NCBI GenBank assembly: GCA_046546375.1
Contig: JBKGXV010000001.1
Location: 1-64,000 of the forward strand
Reading direction: 5' to 3'
Length of the DNA stretch: 64,000 nt
Source of the DNA: JAEZKC01 sp046546375
GTDB lineage: Bacteria > Fibrobacterota > Chitinivibrionia > Chitinivibrionales > Chitinispirillaceae
Each line of letters starts with the position of its first letter. Position 1 is the first letter of the stretch. The notes beneath the pieces are model-generated. The model was given only the letters and a program-made list of their open reading frames with translations. It was not told where the DNA came from and searched no databases. The translations under genes were made by a program, and so were the position numbers. Of the stretch, positions 1 to 9,925 are shown piece by piece.

Positions 1-367
1 ATGCCAGAACTGTTGGATTGAACTGTATCGATTTTTTCTCCAGGTCGACAGCCCCTGCCTGGAACTCCGCTCTTTTGATATCCGAAGCCGCTGCGGTTGC
101 CCTGGCCACCAGGTTGGTGATTCCGTAGCCCAGTGAAAGAAGCTTTTCCTCTTCGAAAGGGGAAAAAAGCCGGGGGGTGATTCCCGCTTTATGCAGAGAT
201 GGCCAGAATCGGTTTCCCGGTCTGGCGAAGTGATGTCCCACCGCACCGGTGTAGAGACTGGGATTGATACCGCAGAAAAGTATTTTGAGATCCGGTGCAA
301 TCACATCGGGAACAGTTTTGCCCCAGGCGGCCTGGATCTGTTCGGAAGTCGGTTTGAAAGGGTCCAT
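1..367 (-). CDS. mug: G/U mismatch-specific uracil-DNA glycosylase (Mug/TDG family), 3' end outside window
   Basis: Base-excision repair enzyme that removes uracil or thymine opposite G. The frame read from ATG at 367 stays open for 122 codons to the window edge, so the C-terminus is missing. It shows the Mug active-site segment CGINPSLYTGAVGHHFARPG followed by NRFW, and later the block GYGITNLVARATA; this order is characteristic of the family (E. coli Mug is 168 residues). It is transcribed divergently from transketolase across about 255 bp. The family call is strong; substrate preference within the Mug/TDG group is inferred. Confidence 0.9.
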   Translation of the reverse strand, partial: MDPFKPTSEQIQAAWGKTVPDVIAPDLKILFCGINPSLYTGAVGHHFARPGNRFWPSLHKAGITPRLFSPFEEEKLLSLGYGITNLVARATAAASDIKRAEFQAGAVDLEKKSIQFNPTVLA

Positions 368-623
368 GGAAAAAAAATACATGTTGGAGAGAAATGATGC
401 AGTTTCCGGAAATGATTTTCCCGTACTCACTTCCGAGATGCCAACCCGCAATCTCTCCAGCACAACACTCGTACTCATTCAGAACAAAATCACAATCTCT
501 CTGGTGCACATCTATTATTTTATGTAGCTTTATTAATGGGGCAGCTGCGAAAAGAGTCAGTTCTCCCGCCAATTCCAGTTTTCCAGAAGTACATCCTCGC
601 AATCTCAAGGAGTTCTCATCATC

Positions 624-2723
624 ATGGATTTCAATACGATCGATCGCGCCGCCGACAATATACGTATCCTTTCTGCTGCAATGGTGGAACGGGCCAAATC
701 GGGACACCCCGGAGGGGCCATGGGAGGTGCCGACTTCATAAATATCCTCTATTCCGAATTCCTCAACTGGGATCCCGACGATCTGCAATGGCCCAACCGC
801 GACCGCTTCTATCTGGATCCGGGTCATATGTCACCCATGCTCTATTCGGTTCTGGCCCTGAGCGGTGTGTACTCCATGGATGATATCAAGAATTTCAGAC
901 AGTGGGGAAGCTGCACCCCCGGGCATCCGGAGCGGGATGTGAAGCATGGTATTGAAAACACCTCCGGGCCGCTTGGACAGGGACATGCCATGGGGCTGGG
1001 GGCGGCTATCGCAGAAAGATTCCTGGCCGCTCGTTTCGGAGAATGGACCACTCACAAAACCTACGCCTATCTATCTGATGGCGGTATTCAGGAGGAAATC
1101 TCACAGGGTGTGGGGCGTCTTGCCGGACATCTGGGGCTGAGCAATTTCATCATGTTTTATGATTCCAATGATATCCAGCTTTCAAGCTCCACCGATGAGG
1201 TGACAAGTGAGGATACCGCCGCAAAGTACGAGGCATGGGGCTGGAATGTGGTGACCATCGACGGCAATGATCAGCATCAGATCAGAGAGGCTTTGAAAAA
1301 TGCTCAGGCTCAGACCGAAAAGCCCACGCTGATCATCGGAAAAACGGTGATGGGCAAAGGTGCCCGTACAGAAAACGGGGAGTCTTTTGAACGTCAGGTT
1401 TCCACTCACGGAATGCCGCTTACCGGTGCCGGCGCTTCTTTTGAGGAGACGGTGAAAAATCTGGACGGAAACCCTCAGGATCCTTTCAAAGTTTTCGATG
1501 ATGTCTCGGCTTATTATTCAGAAATTCTGGAAAGAAAAAGAGAATATGCCCGTCAAAGAAAATCTCAGCAGGCTCAGTGGGAGAAGGAAAATCCCGAACT
1601 GGCCCGGAAATTCGCATTCTATATGAGCGGCAAGCTTCCAAAGATCGATTGGGGTGCCATACAGCAGAAAGCCAATGTGCCCAGCAGGGCAGCCTCGGGT
1701 GTGGTTCTGGGTGAATTCGGAAGTAAAGTAGAAAATATGATAGTCTCATCTGCCGATCTTTCCAACAGCGATAAAACCGAAGGCTTTCTCAAGCACACCA
1801 AAATTCTCAAAAAGGGAGACTTTTCCGGGGCATTTCTCCAGTCCGGTGTTGCAGAGCTTACCATGGCTGCTGTGATGAACGGTATTGCTTCCCACGGGGG
1901 AGTTTTCGCAGTGTGCGGAACCTTTTTTGCATTTTCAGATTATATGAAGCCTGCTGTGCGCATGGCTGCTCTTATGGAGCTTCCGGTGAAATATATTTGG
2001 ACTCATGATGCATTCAGGGTGGGTGAGGATGGACCTACTCATCAGCCTATCGAGCAGGAACTTCAGGTAAGGCTTCTTGAAAAGATGGACAATCTTCACG
2101 GAAGGCGCAGCATGCTGGTGCTTCGGCCCGCCGATGCAGTCGAGACTACTGTGGCATGGAAACTGGCTTTTGAAAATGTGAATGGGCCGAGTGCACTTCT
2201 CCTCAGCCGTCAGAATATCGCCGATGTACCTCCAAAAGCCGGTTCCACCCGCTATAAGGATGCGCTGAATGCTTCCAAGGGTGCTTATGTTGTGGCAGAC
2301 TGCAAAGGAACACCCGATCTCATTCTGGTGGCCAACGGTTCGGAGGTGGTTACCTGTGTTGAAGGAGCGCAGATACTTCAAAAAGAGCACGGTCTTGCTG
2401 TTCGGGTGTTGAGTGTACCTTCCGGTGGCCTCTTCAAAGAACAGAGTGATGATTACAAAAAAGCGCTTCTGCCTTTCGGTGTGCCGGTTTTGGGACTTAC
2501 TGCCGGTTTGCCTCAGAATTTCCAGGAGGTTGTGGGACCATTTGGGAAGGTAATTGGCATGGAGCGTTTCGGGGCTTCTGCACCGTTTAAAGTCCTTGAT
2601 GAAAAATTCGGCTATACTGCGGATAATGTGGTCCGGCAGGCCGAAAATTATCTTAAGGAGCATGAATCCCTGATGAATCGAATGCAGTCACTGTTCGAAA
2701 GAGAAGAGAAACTCTCCGAATAG
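624..2723 (+). CDS. tkt: transketolase
   Basis: Thiamine-diphosphate enzyme of the non-oxidative pentose phosphate pathway, transferring two-carbon ketol units between sugar phosphates in the cytoplasm. At 699 residues it has full family length. GHPGG lies at 27-31, SGPLGQG at 114-120, and the cofactor/metal motif at 151-182 (SDGG, then FYDSND). The usual first glycine of GDG is Ser here, a variant I recall from Bacteroidetes-type transketolases, so it is probably functional. The middle pyrimidine-binding domain and the C-terminal domain are both complete. AAGGAG sits about 12 bases before the ATG. It is followed convergently by mgtE. Confidence 0.95.
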   Translation: MDFNTIDRAADNIRILSAAMVERAKSGHPGGAMGGADFINILYSEFLNWDPDDLQWPNRDRFYLDPGHMSPMLYSVLALSGVYSMDDIKNFRQWGSCTPGHPERDVKHGIENTSGPLGQGHAMGLGAAIAERFLAARFGEWTTHKTYAYLSDGGIQEEISQGVGRLAGHLGLSNFIMFYDSNDIQLSSSTDEVTSEDTAAKYEAWGWNVVTIDGNDQHQIREALKNAQAQTEKPTLIIGKTVMGKGARTENGESFERQVSTHGMPLTGAGASFEETVKNLDGNPQDPFKVFDDVSAYYSEILERKREYARQRKSQQAQWEKENPELARKFAFYMSGKLPKIDWGAIQQKANVPSRAASGVVLGEFGSKVENMIVSSADLSNSDKTEGFLKHTKILKKGDFSGAFLQSGVAELTMAAVMNGIASHGGVFAVCGTFFAFSDYMKPAVRMAALMELPVKYIWTHDAFRVGEDGPTHQPIEQELQVRLLEKMDNLHGRRSMLVLRPADAVETTVAWKLAFENVNGPSALLLSRQNIADVPPKAGSTRYKDALNASKGAYVVADCKGTPDLILVANGSEVVTCVEGAQILQKEHGLAVRVLSVPSGGLFKEQSDDYKKALLPFGVPVLGLTAGLPQNFQEVVGPFGKVIGMERFGASAPFKVLDEKFGYTADNVVRQAENYLKEHESLMNRMQSLFEREEKLSE

Positions 2724-2779
2724 GGTTTATCATTTAAAACTTCTGAGGTCCGAAAACGGTCTTTACAAATCGGGTTGAG

Positions 2780-4138
2780 TCAGCTCTCCAGCAATGTGGC
2801 GGCAATGGAAAAATAGATCATCACTCCAACAATGTCTGTGATGCTTGTTACCAGGGGGGCGCTGGCTGTAGCCGGGTCTTTTTTCAATTTGCGGAGAATA
2901 AAAGGAAGGCACATTCCTATCAAGCTTCCTGTCAGGACAATCAGAAACATGGAAAGGGCAACCGTGAGTGCTATTATGTAGCCTCCTCTGAACAGCCCCA
3001 CTGCAGCCGCAGCAAGCCCCATGGCTCCGCCCAGAGTGGTTCCCACCAACAATTCCTTAAGAAGCATACGCCACCAATCATTCATTTGTACATCACCTGT
3101 GGCCAGCGCTCTTACCATAAGTAGAGCAGATTGCGCTCCGGCATTACCACCGCCCGCGATAAGAAGCGGGAGAAAAAACACCAGCGCCACCGTTCCCGCA
3201 ATCACATCTTCGAAATAGGCTATGCCCGCCCCGGAGAAGATATTCACGAAAATAAGAAGTACAAGCCAGAATATTCTGCGCCTGTAAAGCAACCCCACGG
3301 AAGCGTCGCGCAGATTCTCGATAGGATCCTCATCCACCTCGAAACTCAACCCCCCGATTCTCTGGAAGTCCTCGGTTGCCTGGATATCAGCTGCGTCCAT
3401 AAGGTCATCAATGGTTACTATTCCGAGAAGCTTTCCCAGAGTATCAACCACCGGAAGTGCCAGATAATTGTACTTTTTGATCATCTCAACTGCTTCTTCC
3501 AGATCGCTCATGGCTGATATGGCAATAAAATTGTAATCCATCACCGACTGCACTGTTCTCTCCGGTGATGCCAGAATCAGGTGTCTGAGTGCGATTTCAT
3601 CCACCAGTTTGCCGCTTCTGTCTGTCACGTAAACAACGTTGATGGTTTCGCTGTCTCTGCCGTACTTTCTTATATGATCAAGAGCTCTTTCTATGGTCCA
3701 GTCTTCTTTTATGTAAACGATATTGGGGGTCATCACCCTGCCCACACTCTGTTCGGGGTAGCCCAGAAGAATTCGTGTCTCTTTGAGGTCCTGGGGGCTT
3801 AAAAGATTAAGGAGTTTACGGGTGATTTCAGCCGGCATTTCATCCATGAGCGCTGTGCGGTCATCCGGGTCGAGATTGGCCAGAAGGTGACGCAGTTCGT
3901 GGTTTGTCATATCCTCAACGAGTTCATCCTGCACCGCGGGACTCAGCTCGGAGAAGACATCTGCGGCGAAACGCCGTGGAAGAAAACGCAAGAGCAGAAC
4001 CCGCTGGGGCTCTTTGAGCTTCGCGATAAGATCCGCAACTTCCACCGGTGGCCAGGAGGAGAGGTTTTTGCGCAGTTCGGCCCACTGGCGATCATTGATA
4101 AGCTGCATGATATCTTCTATTACTTGTTCCTGGGACAT
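2780..4138 (-). CDS. mgtE: magnesium transporter MgtE
   Basis: Inner-membrane Mg2+ channel of 452 residues, matching the usual family length of about 450. An N-terminal superhelical domain (about 1-130) is followed by two CBS domains (about 135-255), a linking helix, and five membrane segments from about 288. The pore signature LLIAGGGNAGAQS lies at 325-337. The last part carries DPATASAP at 421-428 and Asp435, which aligns with the metal-binding Asp of the Thermus protein. It stands alone, convergent with tkt. The 138-bp leader before the downstream kinase gene is too short for an M-box, and none was recognised. Confidence 0.95.
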   Translation of the reverse strand: MSQEQVIEDIMQLINDRQWAELRKNLSSWPPVEVADLIAKLKEPQRVLLLRFLPRRFAADVFSELSPAVQDELVEDMTNHELRHLLANLDPDDRTALMDEMPAEITRKLLNLLSPQDLKETRILLGYPEQSVGRVMTPNIVYIKEDWTIERALDHIRKYGRDSETINVVYVTDRSGKLVDEIALRHLILASPERTVQSVMDYNFIAISAMSDLEEAVEMIKKYNYLALPVVDTLGKLLGIVTIDDLMDAADIQATEDFQRIGGLSFEVDEDPIENLRDASVGLLYRRRIFWLVLLIFVNIFSGAGIAYFEDVIAGTVALVFFLPLLIAGGGNAGAQSALLMVRALATGDVQMNDWWRMLLKELLVGTTLGGAMGLAAAAVGLFRGGYIIALTVALSMFLIVLTGSLIGMCLPFILRKLKKDPATASAPLVTSITDIVGVMIYFSIAATLLES

Positions 4139-4276
4139 CAGTTCTCCACCGGTCTGTTTTGTGTGCCCTTTTCCGCACAGAAAATATAGTACAAGCCTGT
4201 GAGGTTTCCGAAAAAGTTCTGCACTTTCCGATTTGCGGCGAGGCGGATCTTTGAGGACTGAAACATCAATATGTGT

Positions 4277-5512
4277 TTACCGTGTCAGGAGATCGTTGAG
4301 TTTGAGAAATCTCCTGGAAAGTCCAGTTATCATATTTCTCACCCAGGGAGACAGTTTGATCAGCTCCTGTTCCACCGATTGGCGATCCATTACCCGGATT
4401 GCGGTATTGTCATGAACGGCAGTAACCGTTGCAGACCTGGGGCCGTTTGAAAAAATTGCCACTTCACCGGCGAACTCATTTTTTCCTAAACTGGCCATTA
4501 CCACCTTTTTGCCATCAATCATGCGGGATATTTCCACTTCTCCCTCCAGTACCGTGAAGGCGAATTTGCCAGGATCACCTTCTTTGAAAATCTGTTCACC
4601 AGCGGAGAAGAGCTTTGTGGAAAAAGCCTGACCCGAATTCTGAAATTTGTCCAGATCTATCAAGACTTCATGAAAGCTGTGATAGCGTTCGTAGGGTTCC
4701 TTCTGAAGCATTTTTCTGCATATATTGGAAAGCATTTCCGGAATGTCGGGGCAGATTTCATTGAGCAAAGCGGGGGTATGATCAAGCGCGTTTTTGAAAT
4801 CATCTGAAAAGGGCTGAATTCCTGTCATCATTTCATAAAGGATAATGCCCATGGAGAATATGTCCGAAGAGGGTGTGAGCGGTTCTTCGGATAACTGTTC
4901 GGGGGAAGCATAGGGCGAATTTTCCTTTTTATGATTACGGGGTGTAACAGTAGGTGGAGGAGGAGCATCTTTCACCAGTCTCAGATAGTCCTCGTAGGGT
5001 TTTGTATTGTAGAGAATCGCACTTCCCCAGTCGGTGACAGTGACCTCTCCGTATTGTCCCAGCATGATATTGTCCGGGTTGAGGTCCAGGTGAACTACTC
5101 CTTTGTCGTGGACATAAGCCATTGTTTCGCACAGTTTGGTGAAAATACTGACTAACTGAGCGCATGTTTTCGATTTCAGTTCCCAGCGAAGATTACTGCC
5201 CGAGATCATCTTCATGGTATAGCAGGGAAGGTTTTCGCTGTTTATAAAGGAGCTGTAGAGAATCACGATACCGGGATGATCTATGTAGCTTATCAGTTTT
5301 GATTCATTAAGAAATGATTTTACGACTTTACTGTCATTGAGAAACTCCTTGCGGAGCTGTTTCATGGCGACTATGCGGTTGAGAAATGAATCAAAACAGC
5401 TGAATATTTCTGTATATGTACCTTTGCCGAGGCTTCCCAGCAGGCGGTAGCGCTCTTTCTGCCTCAGATCATTGAGTGCTTCATCTTTTGCCTGAAAATT
5501 GAACAGATTCAT
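4277..5512 (-). CDS. Ser/Thr protein kinase fused to a cyclic-nucleotide-binding domain
   Basis: This protein joins a Hanks-type kinase domain (about 22-290) to a C-terminal cNMP-binding domain (about 300-405). Visible kinase residues are the glycine loop GKGTYTEIFS, Lys51 in VAMKQ, Glu70, HLDLNPDN at 141-148 and DWG at 161-163, so HRD and DFG are replaced by HLD and DWG. The second domain has the phosphate-binding cassette GEVAIFSNGPRSATV (about 350-364) with its conserved Arg. I chose ATG 5512, 411 residues, because AGGA lies 8 bases upstream; a GTG at 5545 is possible. No membrane segment is seen. A cyclic nucleotide may control the kinase, but this is inferred from architecture. It lies 125 bp downstream of dus. 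Confidence 0.85.
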   Translation of the reverse strand: MNLFNFQAKDEALNDLRQKERYRLLGSLGKGTYTEIFSCFDSFLNRIVAMKQLRKEFLNDSKVVKSFLNESKLISYIDHPGIVILYSSFINSENLPCYTMKMISGSNLRWELKSKTCAQLVSIFTKLCETMAYVHDKGVVHLDLNPDNIMLGQYGEVTVTDWGSAILYNTKPYEDYLRLVKDAPPPPTVTPRNHKKENSPYASPEQLSEEPLTPSSDIFSMGIILYEMMTGIQPFSDDFKNALDHTPALLNEICPDIPEMLSNICRKMLQKEPYERYHSFHEVLIDLDKFQNSGQAFSTKLFSAGEQIFKEGDPGKFAFTVLEGEVEISRMIDGKKVVMASLGKNEFAGEVAIFSNGPRSATVTAVHDNTAIRVMDRQSVEQELIKLSPWVRNMITGLSRRFLKLNDLLTR

Positions 5513-5637
5513 TCTTTGTATCCTGAAAAGTGACTTTGAAGGCACTCTGATATCACAGCTTCCTTCAATATCCGAAAAAACAAAACCGGGTTTTAAGATA
5601 ATAAATAGAAAAGGAAAGTGAAATCCAACAACAAAGA

Positions 5638-6633
5638 TTATTCTGCAGGGGAAGGAGCAACTCCGTTCTCAGACACTGGTGAGAAAGAAGCCGGCAGGGA
5701 AGAGAAAAATGAATCGATTTCTTTTTGATACATATCGACAGTTGTTGTCCGGAGAATTCTTGTCATCAGGTTTCCGCTAGGATCCAGTCCCTGTGCCAGA
5801 AAGCTCCACAGTTCCTTCATTTTGCCAAGGACACTGTTTTCTCCGGGGAGATGTCTACTGTTTACCCCAAGCAGCTCATCAACAAATGATTTTACTTTGT
5901 CAATACCCGGGTGGCAGTCTCTGTTTCTGATCTGAGGCAGCAGGAATGGATTCGAGATGATTCCACGTCCCAGCATCCATTTACCTGTCCGGGGAAATTT
6001 CGAAGAAAGGAAGTGAAGGTCACCCAAAGTTCTGATATCTCCGTTGTAGATCACCTCATGTGTAGACTGATGATAGCATGAAGTGAAACTTTCCAGATCA
6101 ACTGAACCTTTATACATCTGGCTTCCGGTGCGCGGATGAATAATGATCTCCTTGAGGGGATATTCATTGAATACAGGTATCAGTTTGTCCAGATCGCTTT
6201 TCTGCTCCAAACCGAGGCGTACCTTTACCGAGAGGGGAAGGGGGAGATGAGGAATTACATAATCCAGAAATTTTCTGATTTCCTCTGTATATGGCAACAG
6301 ACCGCTACCTCTCTTTTTTCTGGTGACAAGGGGGGAGGGACATCCAAGATTCCAGTTCACTGATTTGAATCCCAGTTCAGAAAAAGCCCGGCTTAGAATC
6401 AGAAAACCATCACTGTCATTTCCGATTATCTGCGGGATGAGGCGTTCGGGGTCGTTGTGGTCGGGGTGAATATCTTTTACATGACAGAGACGTGCCCTCT
6501 TACCCTTTACAGTAGATATAAAAGGCGCAAGCATGTAATCGAACCTGCCGAAATGGTTTTCGTAGGCAGATCGGAAAAACCGGTCCGTGATACCTCTCAG
6601 GGGTGCAAGATACAGTCGCGTTTGAAAGTCCAT
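5638..6633 (-). CDS. tRNA-dihydrouridine synthase family protein
   Basis: FMN enzyme that reduces uridine to dihydrouridine in the tRNA D-loop or variable region. It has 331 residues. The TIM-barrel starts with YLAPLRGITDRFFR, and the active-site block NWNLGCPSPLVTRKKRGSG places the catalytic Cys at 98. SVKVRLG, HPRTGSQMYKG and YNGDI follow in the family order, then the FMN phosphate segment MLGRGIISNP. The C-terminal helical part is shorter and less conserved. Which Dus subgroup it belongs to cannot be settled by eye; it looks closest to DusC-like proteins. It lies in the same direction as, and 23 bp upstream of, nothing on the minus strand except the kinase gene that follows it. Confidence 0.88.
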   Translation of the reverse strand: MDFQTRLYLAPLRGITDRFFRSAYENHFGRFDYMLAPFISTVKGKRARLCHVKDIHPDHNDPERLIPQIIGNDSDGFLILSRAFSELGFKSVNWNLGCPSPLVTRKKRGSGLLPYTEEIRKFLDYVIPHLPLPLSVKVRLGLEQKSDLDKLIPVFNEYPLKEIIIHPRTGSQMYKGSVDLESFTSCYHQSTHEVIYNGDIRTLGDLHFLSSKFPRTGKWMLGRGIISNPFLLPQIRNRDCHPGIDKVKSFVDELLGVNSRHLPGENSVLGKMKELWSFLAQGLDPSGNLMTRILRTTTVDMYQKEIDSFFSSLPASFSPVSENGVAPSPAE

Positions 6634-6656
6634 ATGAAATCAGAAAGCATTGAAAA

Positions 6657-7532
6657 TCAGTACGAAAACTTCATCCCGAGCTCAAACAGCTGATCCTTGC
6701 TGTAGATCGGCCTCTCTTTGGGGAATTCATAGTTGTAGTCAACGAAAAACGATATTCCATGCCTGTAGGGGTAAAGAACCGCTTCCAATGAAAGTTTTCC
6801 CGACCAGTAGAAGTTCCCTTCTGTGTTGCTGAAAAACTCCAGCTCGTGTCCCGCATTGAGAATCCAAAAACTGGTTTTGAAAAAATCATAGCTGGTTTCG
6901 AATCGGCCGGCGGTTTGCCACTCGTGCCCTCCGGAGAGAATAGCCGGATTCACCCATCCGAAAAATTCATTGATGAAAAATCCCACGTAAACACTCCAGG
7001 ATATTCTGTCCCAATATTCCCAGTTTCCTTCCTTTTTCAGCTTTTCAATCATAAACCGGCGTCTGTGATTTTCTGAAGCAAATCGAAGAAACAATTGGTT
7101 CCAGTAGGGAGTTGATCTGGAGTTTCTGTCCACTTCGTGAAAACAGCGGTGATCCAATCCGAGCTGATAATGTCCACCTTTATGGCGAAATTCGAAAAAG
7201 GGGGAGAGTGCATAATGAACATCCCGAGGGTCAAAAACTATGTCCTTGTACTGTTTTCCCATTCCCAAGTTGTTCAGGTAAAACCCTCCCAGGAAAAACT
7301 TGTCCGCATAGGAAACGAACATGGCTTCGAATAGTGTGGTGGCTTCCAGAAGATAAGCTTTTACGAATTCATCATTTTTATGGTTCATAAACCATCTTGC
7401 ATCCTGTTCGAAATAGTATTCCGGCAGAGCTTTTACCTGGTTCAGCATACTGTTTATTTCTGAACCTGATGAAAAAGTGAAAAGACAAAAAATGGAAAGT
7501 GAAAAAATGCATTTCTGAAAAATCGTGTTCAT
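6657..7532 (-). CDS. putative outer-membrane beta-barrel protein, unknown function
   Basis: A 291-residue protein beginning with a clear signal peptide (charged start, hydrophobic run about 7-20, then SSGSE). The rest alternates polar and aromatic residues, rich in Trp, Tyr and Phe, and ends in FELGMKFSY, a terminal aromatic typical of outer-membrane barrels. ATG 7532 was chosen over an upstream frame extension that would bury the signal peptide 43 residues inside the protein. It follows polB by about 70 bp and precedes dus on the same strand. No enzyme motif was recognised; barrel topology is inferred from composition. Confidence 0.7.
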   Translation of the reverse strand: MNTIFQKCIFSLSIFCLFTFSSGSEINSMLNQVKALPEYYFEQDARWFMNHKNDEFVKAYLLEATTLFEAMFVSYADKFFLGGFYLNNLGMGKQYKDIVFDPRDVHYALSPFFEFRHKGGHYQLGLDHRCFHEVDRNSRSTPYWNQLFLRFASENHRRRFMIEKLKKEGNWEYWDRISWSVYVGFFINEFFGWVNPAILSGGHEWQTAGRFETSYDFFKTSFWILNAGHELEFFSNTEGNFYWSGKLSLEAVLYPYRHGISFFVDYNYEFPKERPIYSKDQLFELGMKFSY

Positions 7533-7603
7533 AGTCCTGTTCTTTTCTGATTTCCGGTTGAAGGAAAATTCTGCCATCTGAGGCATGGACGTTTCAACTG
7601 TTT

Positions 7604-9925
7604 TTATCCAAAAAGGTCCTGTTGACCTGAAATTATACGTTCGAAATTTGTTCCTGTCCATTCAAGAATCGTATCTGCAATGGGTCTGAGCTGGCATTCC
7701 TGGTAATGTTCGTAATCAAGAGGCGCCGTGAGCTTTTCAAGCGGCTGGGGGCCGTCTTTTGTGATGCAGTATTTAACCGGGTTAGTCGGATTATCAAGCA
7801 GTTTGGCAGCCTGTACATGCGGGGGAATATTGGTCGTGTACTCGCTGATCTGTTTCCTGAGGCGTTTTTTATACACAAGCTTGTGATCGAAACTGCCCTT
7901 TTTGAGAAACTCCACGATTTGAACCACATAGTCATCCAGCCGTTTTCCCGAAAAGAAACGCAAAAACAGTTCGTGCTGGAACTCCTTGGCCAGCTCAGTC
8001 CAGTCGCTGCGGGCCGATTCCATTCCCTTGAAAACAAGACGCATATTTCCGTTTCCATTAAGAACCGACCCGCAGTAGTGTTTTTTACTTCCCTGAGAAA
8101 GGCCTCCTCCACGTATGGAAGGCACGAAAAAGTGCCGGAAATGAGTTTCATACTGAAGTTCGAGTTTGGAATCGGCAGAAAATGATTCTTTCAAATGATC
8201 GCCCAGCCATTCTGTTATCTGCTTTGATATGGTGATTCCGACCTGTTCTGCTTTCTGGCCCATATGGGGGCCCAGGTGTACGAAAAGCGAATCCGTATCT
8301 CCATAGATCACTTTTTTGCCACTGATTTTTTCGATCCGATCGATTGACGCTTTAAGAATATGGCGGCCGGTCATAGTGATTGTGGAAGCGATCTCCTGGG
8401 AAAAGAATCTGCAACCTGTGGATCCGAGAACTCCGTAAAAACTGTTCATCAGAATCTTGATTGCCTGCGAGAGAAATGGATTGTTCTCCTTTTTCGCTCT
8501 GGCTCTGGCTTTCATCAGTTCACTGATGACCCCCGGGAGTATGTTGTCGTTACGGGAAAAAGTCGTGCCGGTTGGATTTGTGACCTGTTCTCCCTTTTTG
8601 TCTCTGAATCCCAGCGGATCAATAAGAAAGGTCATTATGATAGAGGGATAAAGGCTTTTGAAATCGAATACAAGCACGTGTTCGTAAAGTCCCGGCTGAG
8701 GTTCCACAACGAACCCTCCGGGTAGCGGAGCGTCGGGTTGTTTTATATCCAGAATATCGTTTGCCACGAATCCCGCCCGGTGAAGCCGGGGCAGGTAAAG
8801 ATAGTCGAAAGTGGATACGCTCCCGCCGGTGCGTTCGAGGGTCTGTCCTGAGCGCTTCGAACGTTCTATCGCATTCAGAAGAAGACCGGTTTCATGAAAA
8901 ATTTCCAGAGCGAGTCGAGCATCGCTGAGATTGTATCTGGCAAGTTCCATCTTGTCGTTACGGAACAGGTGATCTATCTGTTCGATCTTTTCGGAACCGC
9001 TGGCCTGAATCGTTTTGTGTTTATCCAGCACTTTTGAAGCGACGTGATCCAAAGAAAACTCCTCAAAGGAGTGGTGATATGCTCTGAGCATCACGGGAAT
9101 ATCAATAACTACTCTGCCGGGGATCCGTGCACTCCATTTGCCGGTATTCTGGCTTTGCACCAACCTGCTCCCACTGTCTCTTCCCAATTCGAATGGCACA
9201 CCCAGTCTGCGGCAGCGCTCTGAGATCATTCTGAGATCGAAATCGATCACATTCCATCCTATGAGGATATCGGGATCTTTTTTTCTCAGATATGAAAAAA
9301 AACTTACAAGCAGCTCTTTTTCACTTCTGCAGAAATAAATTCCTTCCCGGTCAGGCAGTTCACCCCTGATGAAAACAGCTGAATCGGCGGAATCTGTAGT
9401 TGCGATGCTGTAGATCTCTCCTGTTGACACACATGTTTCTATGTCGAACGATTCAGTTTTCAGAACCGGATCCATTGGGCATCCGCGCAGACGGGGGTTG
9501 TGGAAAACGAGGGTGTTGCCCGAGTTGTATGACTGGCCGGTGACTTTCATTCCTCCTGTAACCATCCGTTCCATAAGGTAGCGTTCGAGAGGGTGGATGT
9601 CGGATTCAAATATTCTGTATCCCGAAGTGCGCAGTTTTCTGGCTGTCTGCTGCAGCAGGGAGTAGTTTGAAAAGTAGAGACAGTCCACAGGCTCCTTGAA
9701 CAGGCTCATGAGGGGGAGCTGTTTTCTCTCCTGGGCCAGAGGGGTTTCTTCGGGGTCAAGAGATCGGCTGCAGAAAAAGAGTGGACGGAAATTGTCCACA
9801 AGAATTTTCACCGGTTCACCTTTGCGGGATATGCCCCAAATGACTATTTCGAATCTGTTTCCCACATCCCGGCTCTGGGAGGTGAGGAGGAAACATTCCG
9901 TCGAGGAGTTTTCAGGCGTGATCAT
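7604..9925 (-). CDS. polB: DNA polymerase II (family B)
   Basis: Family-B DNA polymerase with 3'-5' proofreading, related to E. coli Pol II (783 residues; here 773). Exonuclease motifs are FDIET (160-164), NVIDFD (225-230) and YNLSDARLA (331-339). Polymerase motifs are DFKSLYPSI (421-429), KILMNSFYG (490-498) and YGDTDS (541-546). KKHYCG later matches the KxY region. The last residues, QQDLF plus Gly, resemble a beta-clamp-binding motif as in Pol II. No SOS box was recognised by eye. The product probably acts in replication restart or damage tolerance, as known for Pol II. Confidence 0.95.
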   Translation of the reverse strand: MITPENSSTECFLLTSQSRDVGNRFEIVIWGISRKGEPVKILVDNFRPLFFCSRSLDPEETPLAQERKQLPLMSLFKEPVDCLYFSNYSLLQQTARKLRTSGYRIFESDIHPLERYLMERMVTGGMKVTGQSYNSGNTLVFHNPRLRGCPMDPVLKTESFDIETCVSTGEIYSIATTDSADSAVFIRGELPDREGIYFCRSEKELLVSFFSYLRKKDPDILIGWNVIDFDLRMISERCRRLGVPFELGRDSGSRLVQSQNTGKWSARIPGRVVIDIPVMLRAYHHSFEEFSLDHVASKVLDKHKTIQASGSEKIEQIDHLFRNDKMELARYNLSDARLALEIFHETGLLLNAIERSKRSGQTLERTGGSVSTFDYLYLPRLHRAGFVANDILDIKQPDAPLPGGFVVEPQPGLYEHVLVFDFKSLYPSIIMTFLIDPLGFRDKKGEQVTNPTGTTFSRNDNILPGVISELMKARARAKKENNPFLSQAIKILMNSFYGVLGSTGCRFFSQEIASTITMTGRHILKASIDRIEKISGKKVIYGDTDSLFVHLGPHMGQKAEQVGITISKQITEWLGDHLKESFSADSKLELQYETHFRHFFVPSIRGGGLSQGSKKHYCGSVLNGNGNMRLVFKGMESARSDWTELAKEFQHELFLRFFSGKRLDDYVVQIVEFLKKGSFDHKLVYKKRLRKQISEYTTNIPPHVQAAKLLDNPTNPVKYCITKDGPQPLEKLTAPLDYEHYQECQLRPIADTILEWTGTNFERIISGQQDLFG

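Noticed and set aside
189..827. Minus-strand frame of 212 codons overlapping the start of transketolase
   Set aside because: It is antisense to two real genes: mug in another frame and tkt. Its product has no motif.
1935..2663. Minus-strand frame of 242 codons inside transketolase
   Set aside because: Shadow of a highly conserved coding frame; composition is His/Arg-rich and has no family pattern.
4139..4276. Possible magnesium riboswitch upstream of mgtE
   Set aside because: The region is only 138 bp, includes the end of the mgtE leader, and shows no recognisable M-box or ykoK-type pattern.
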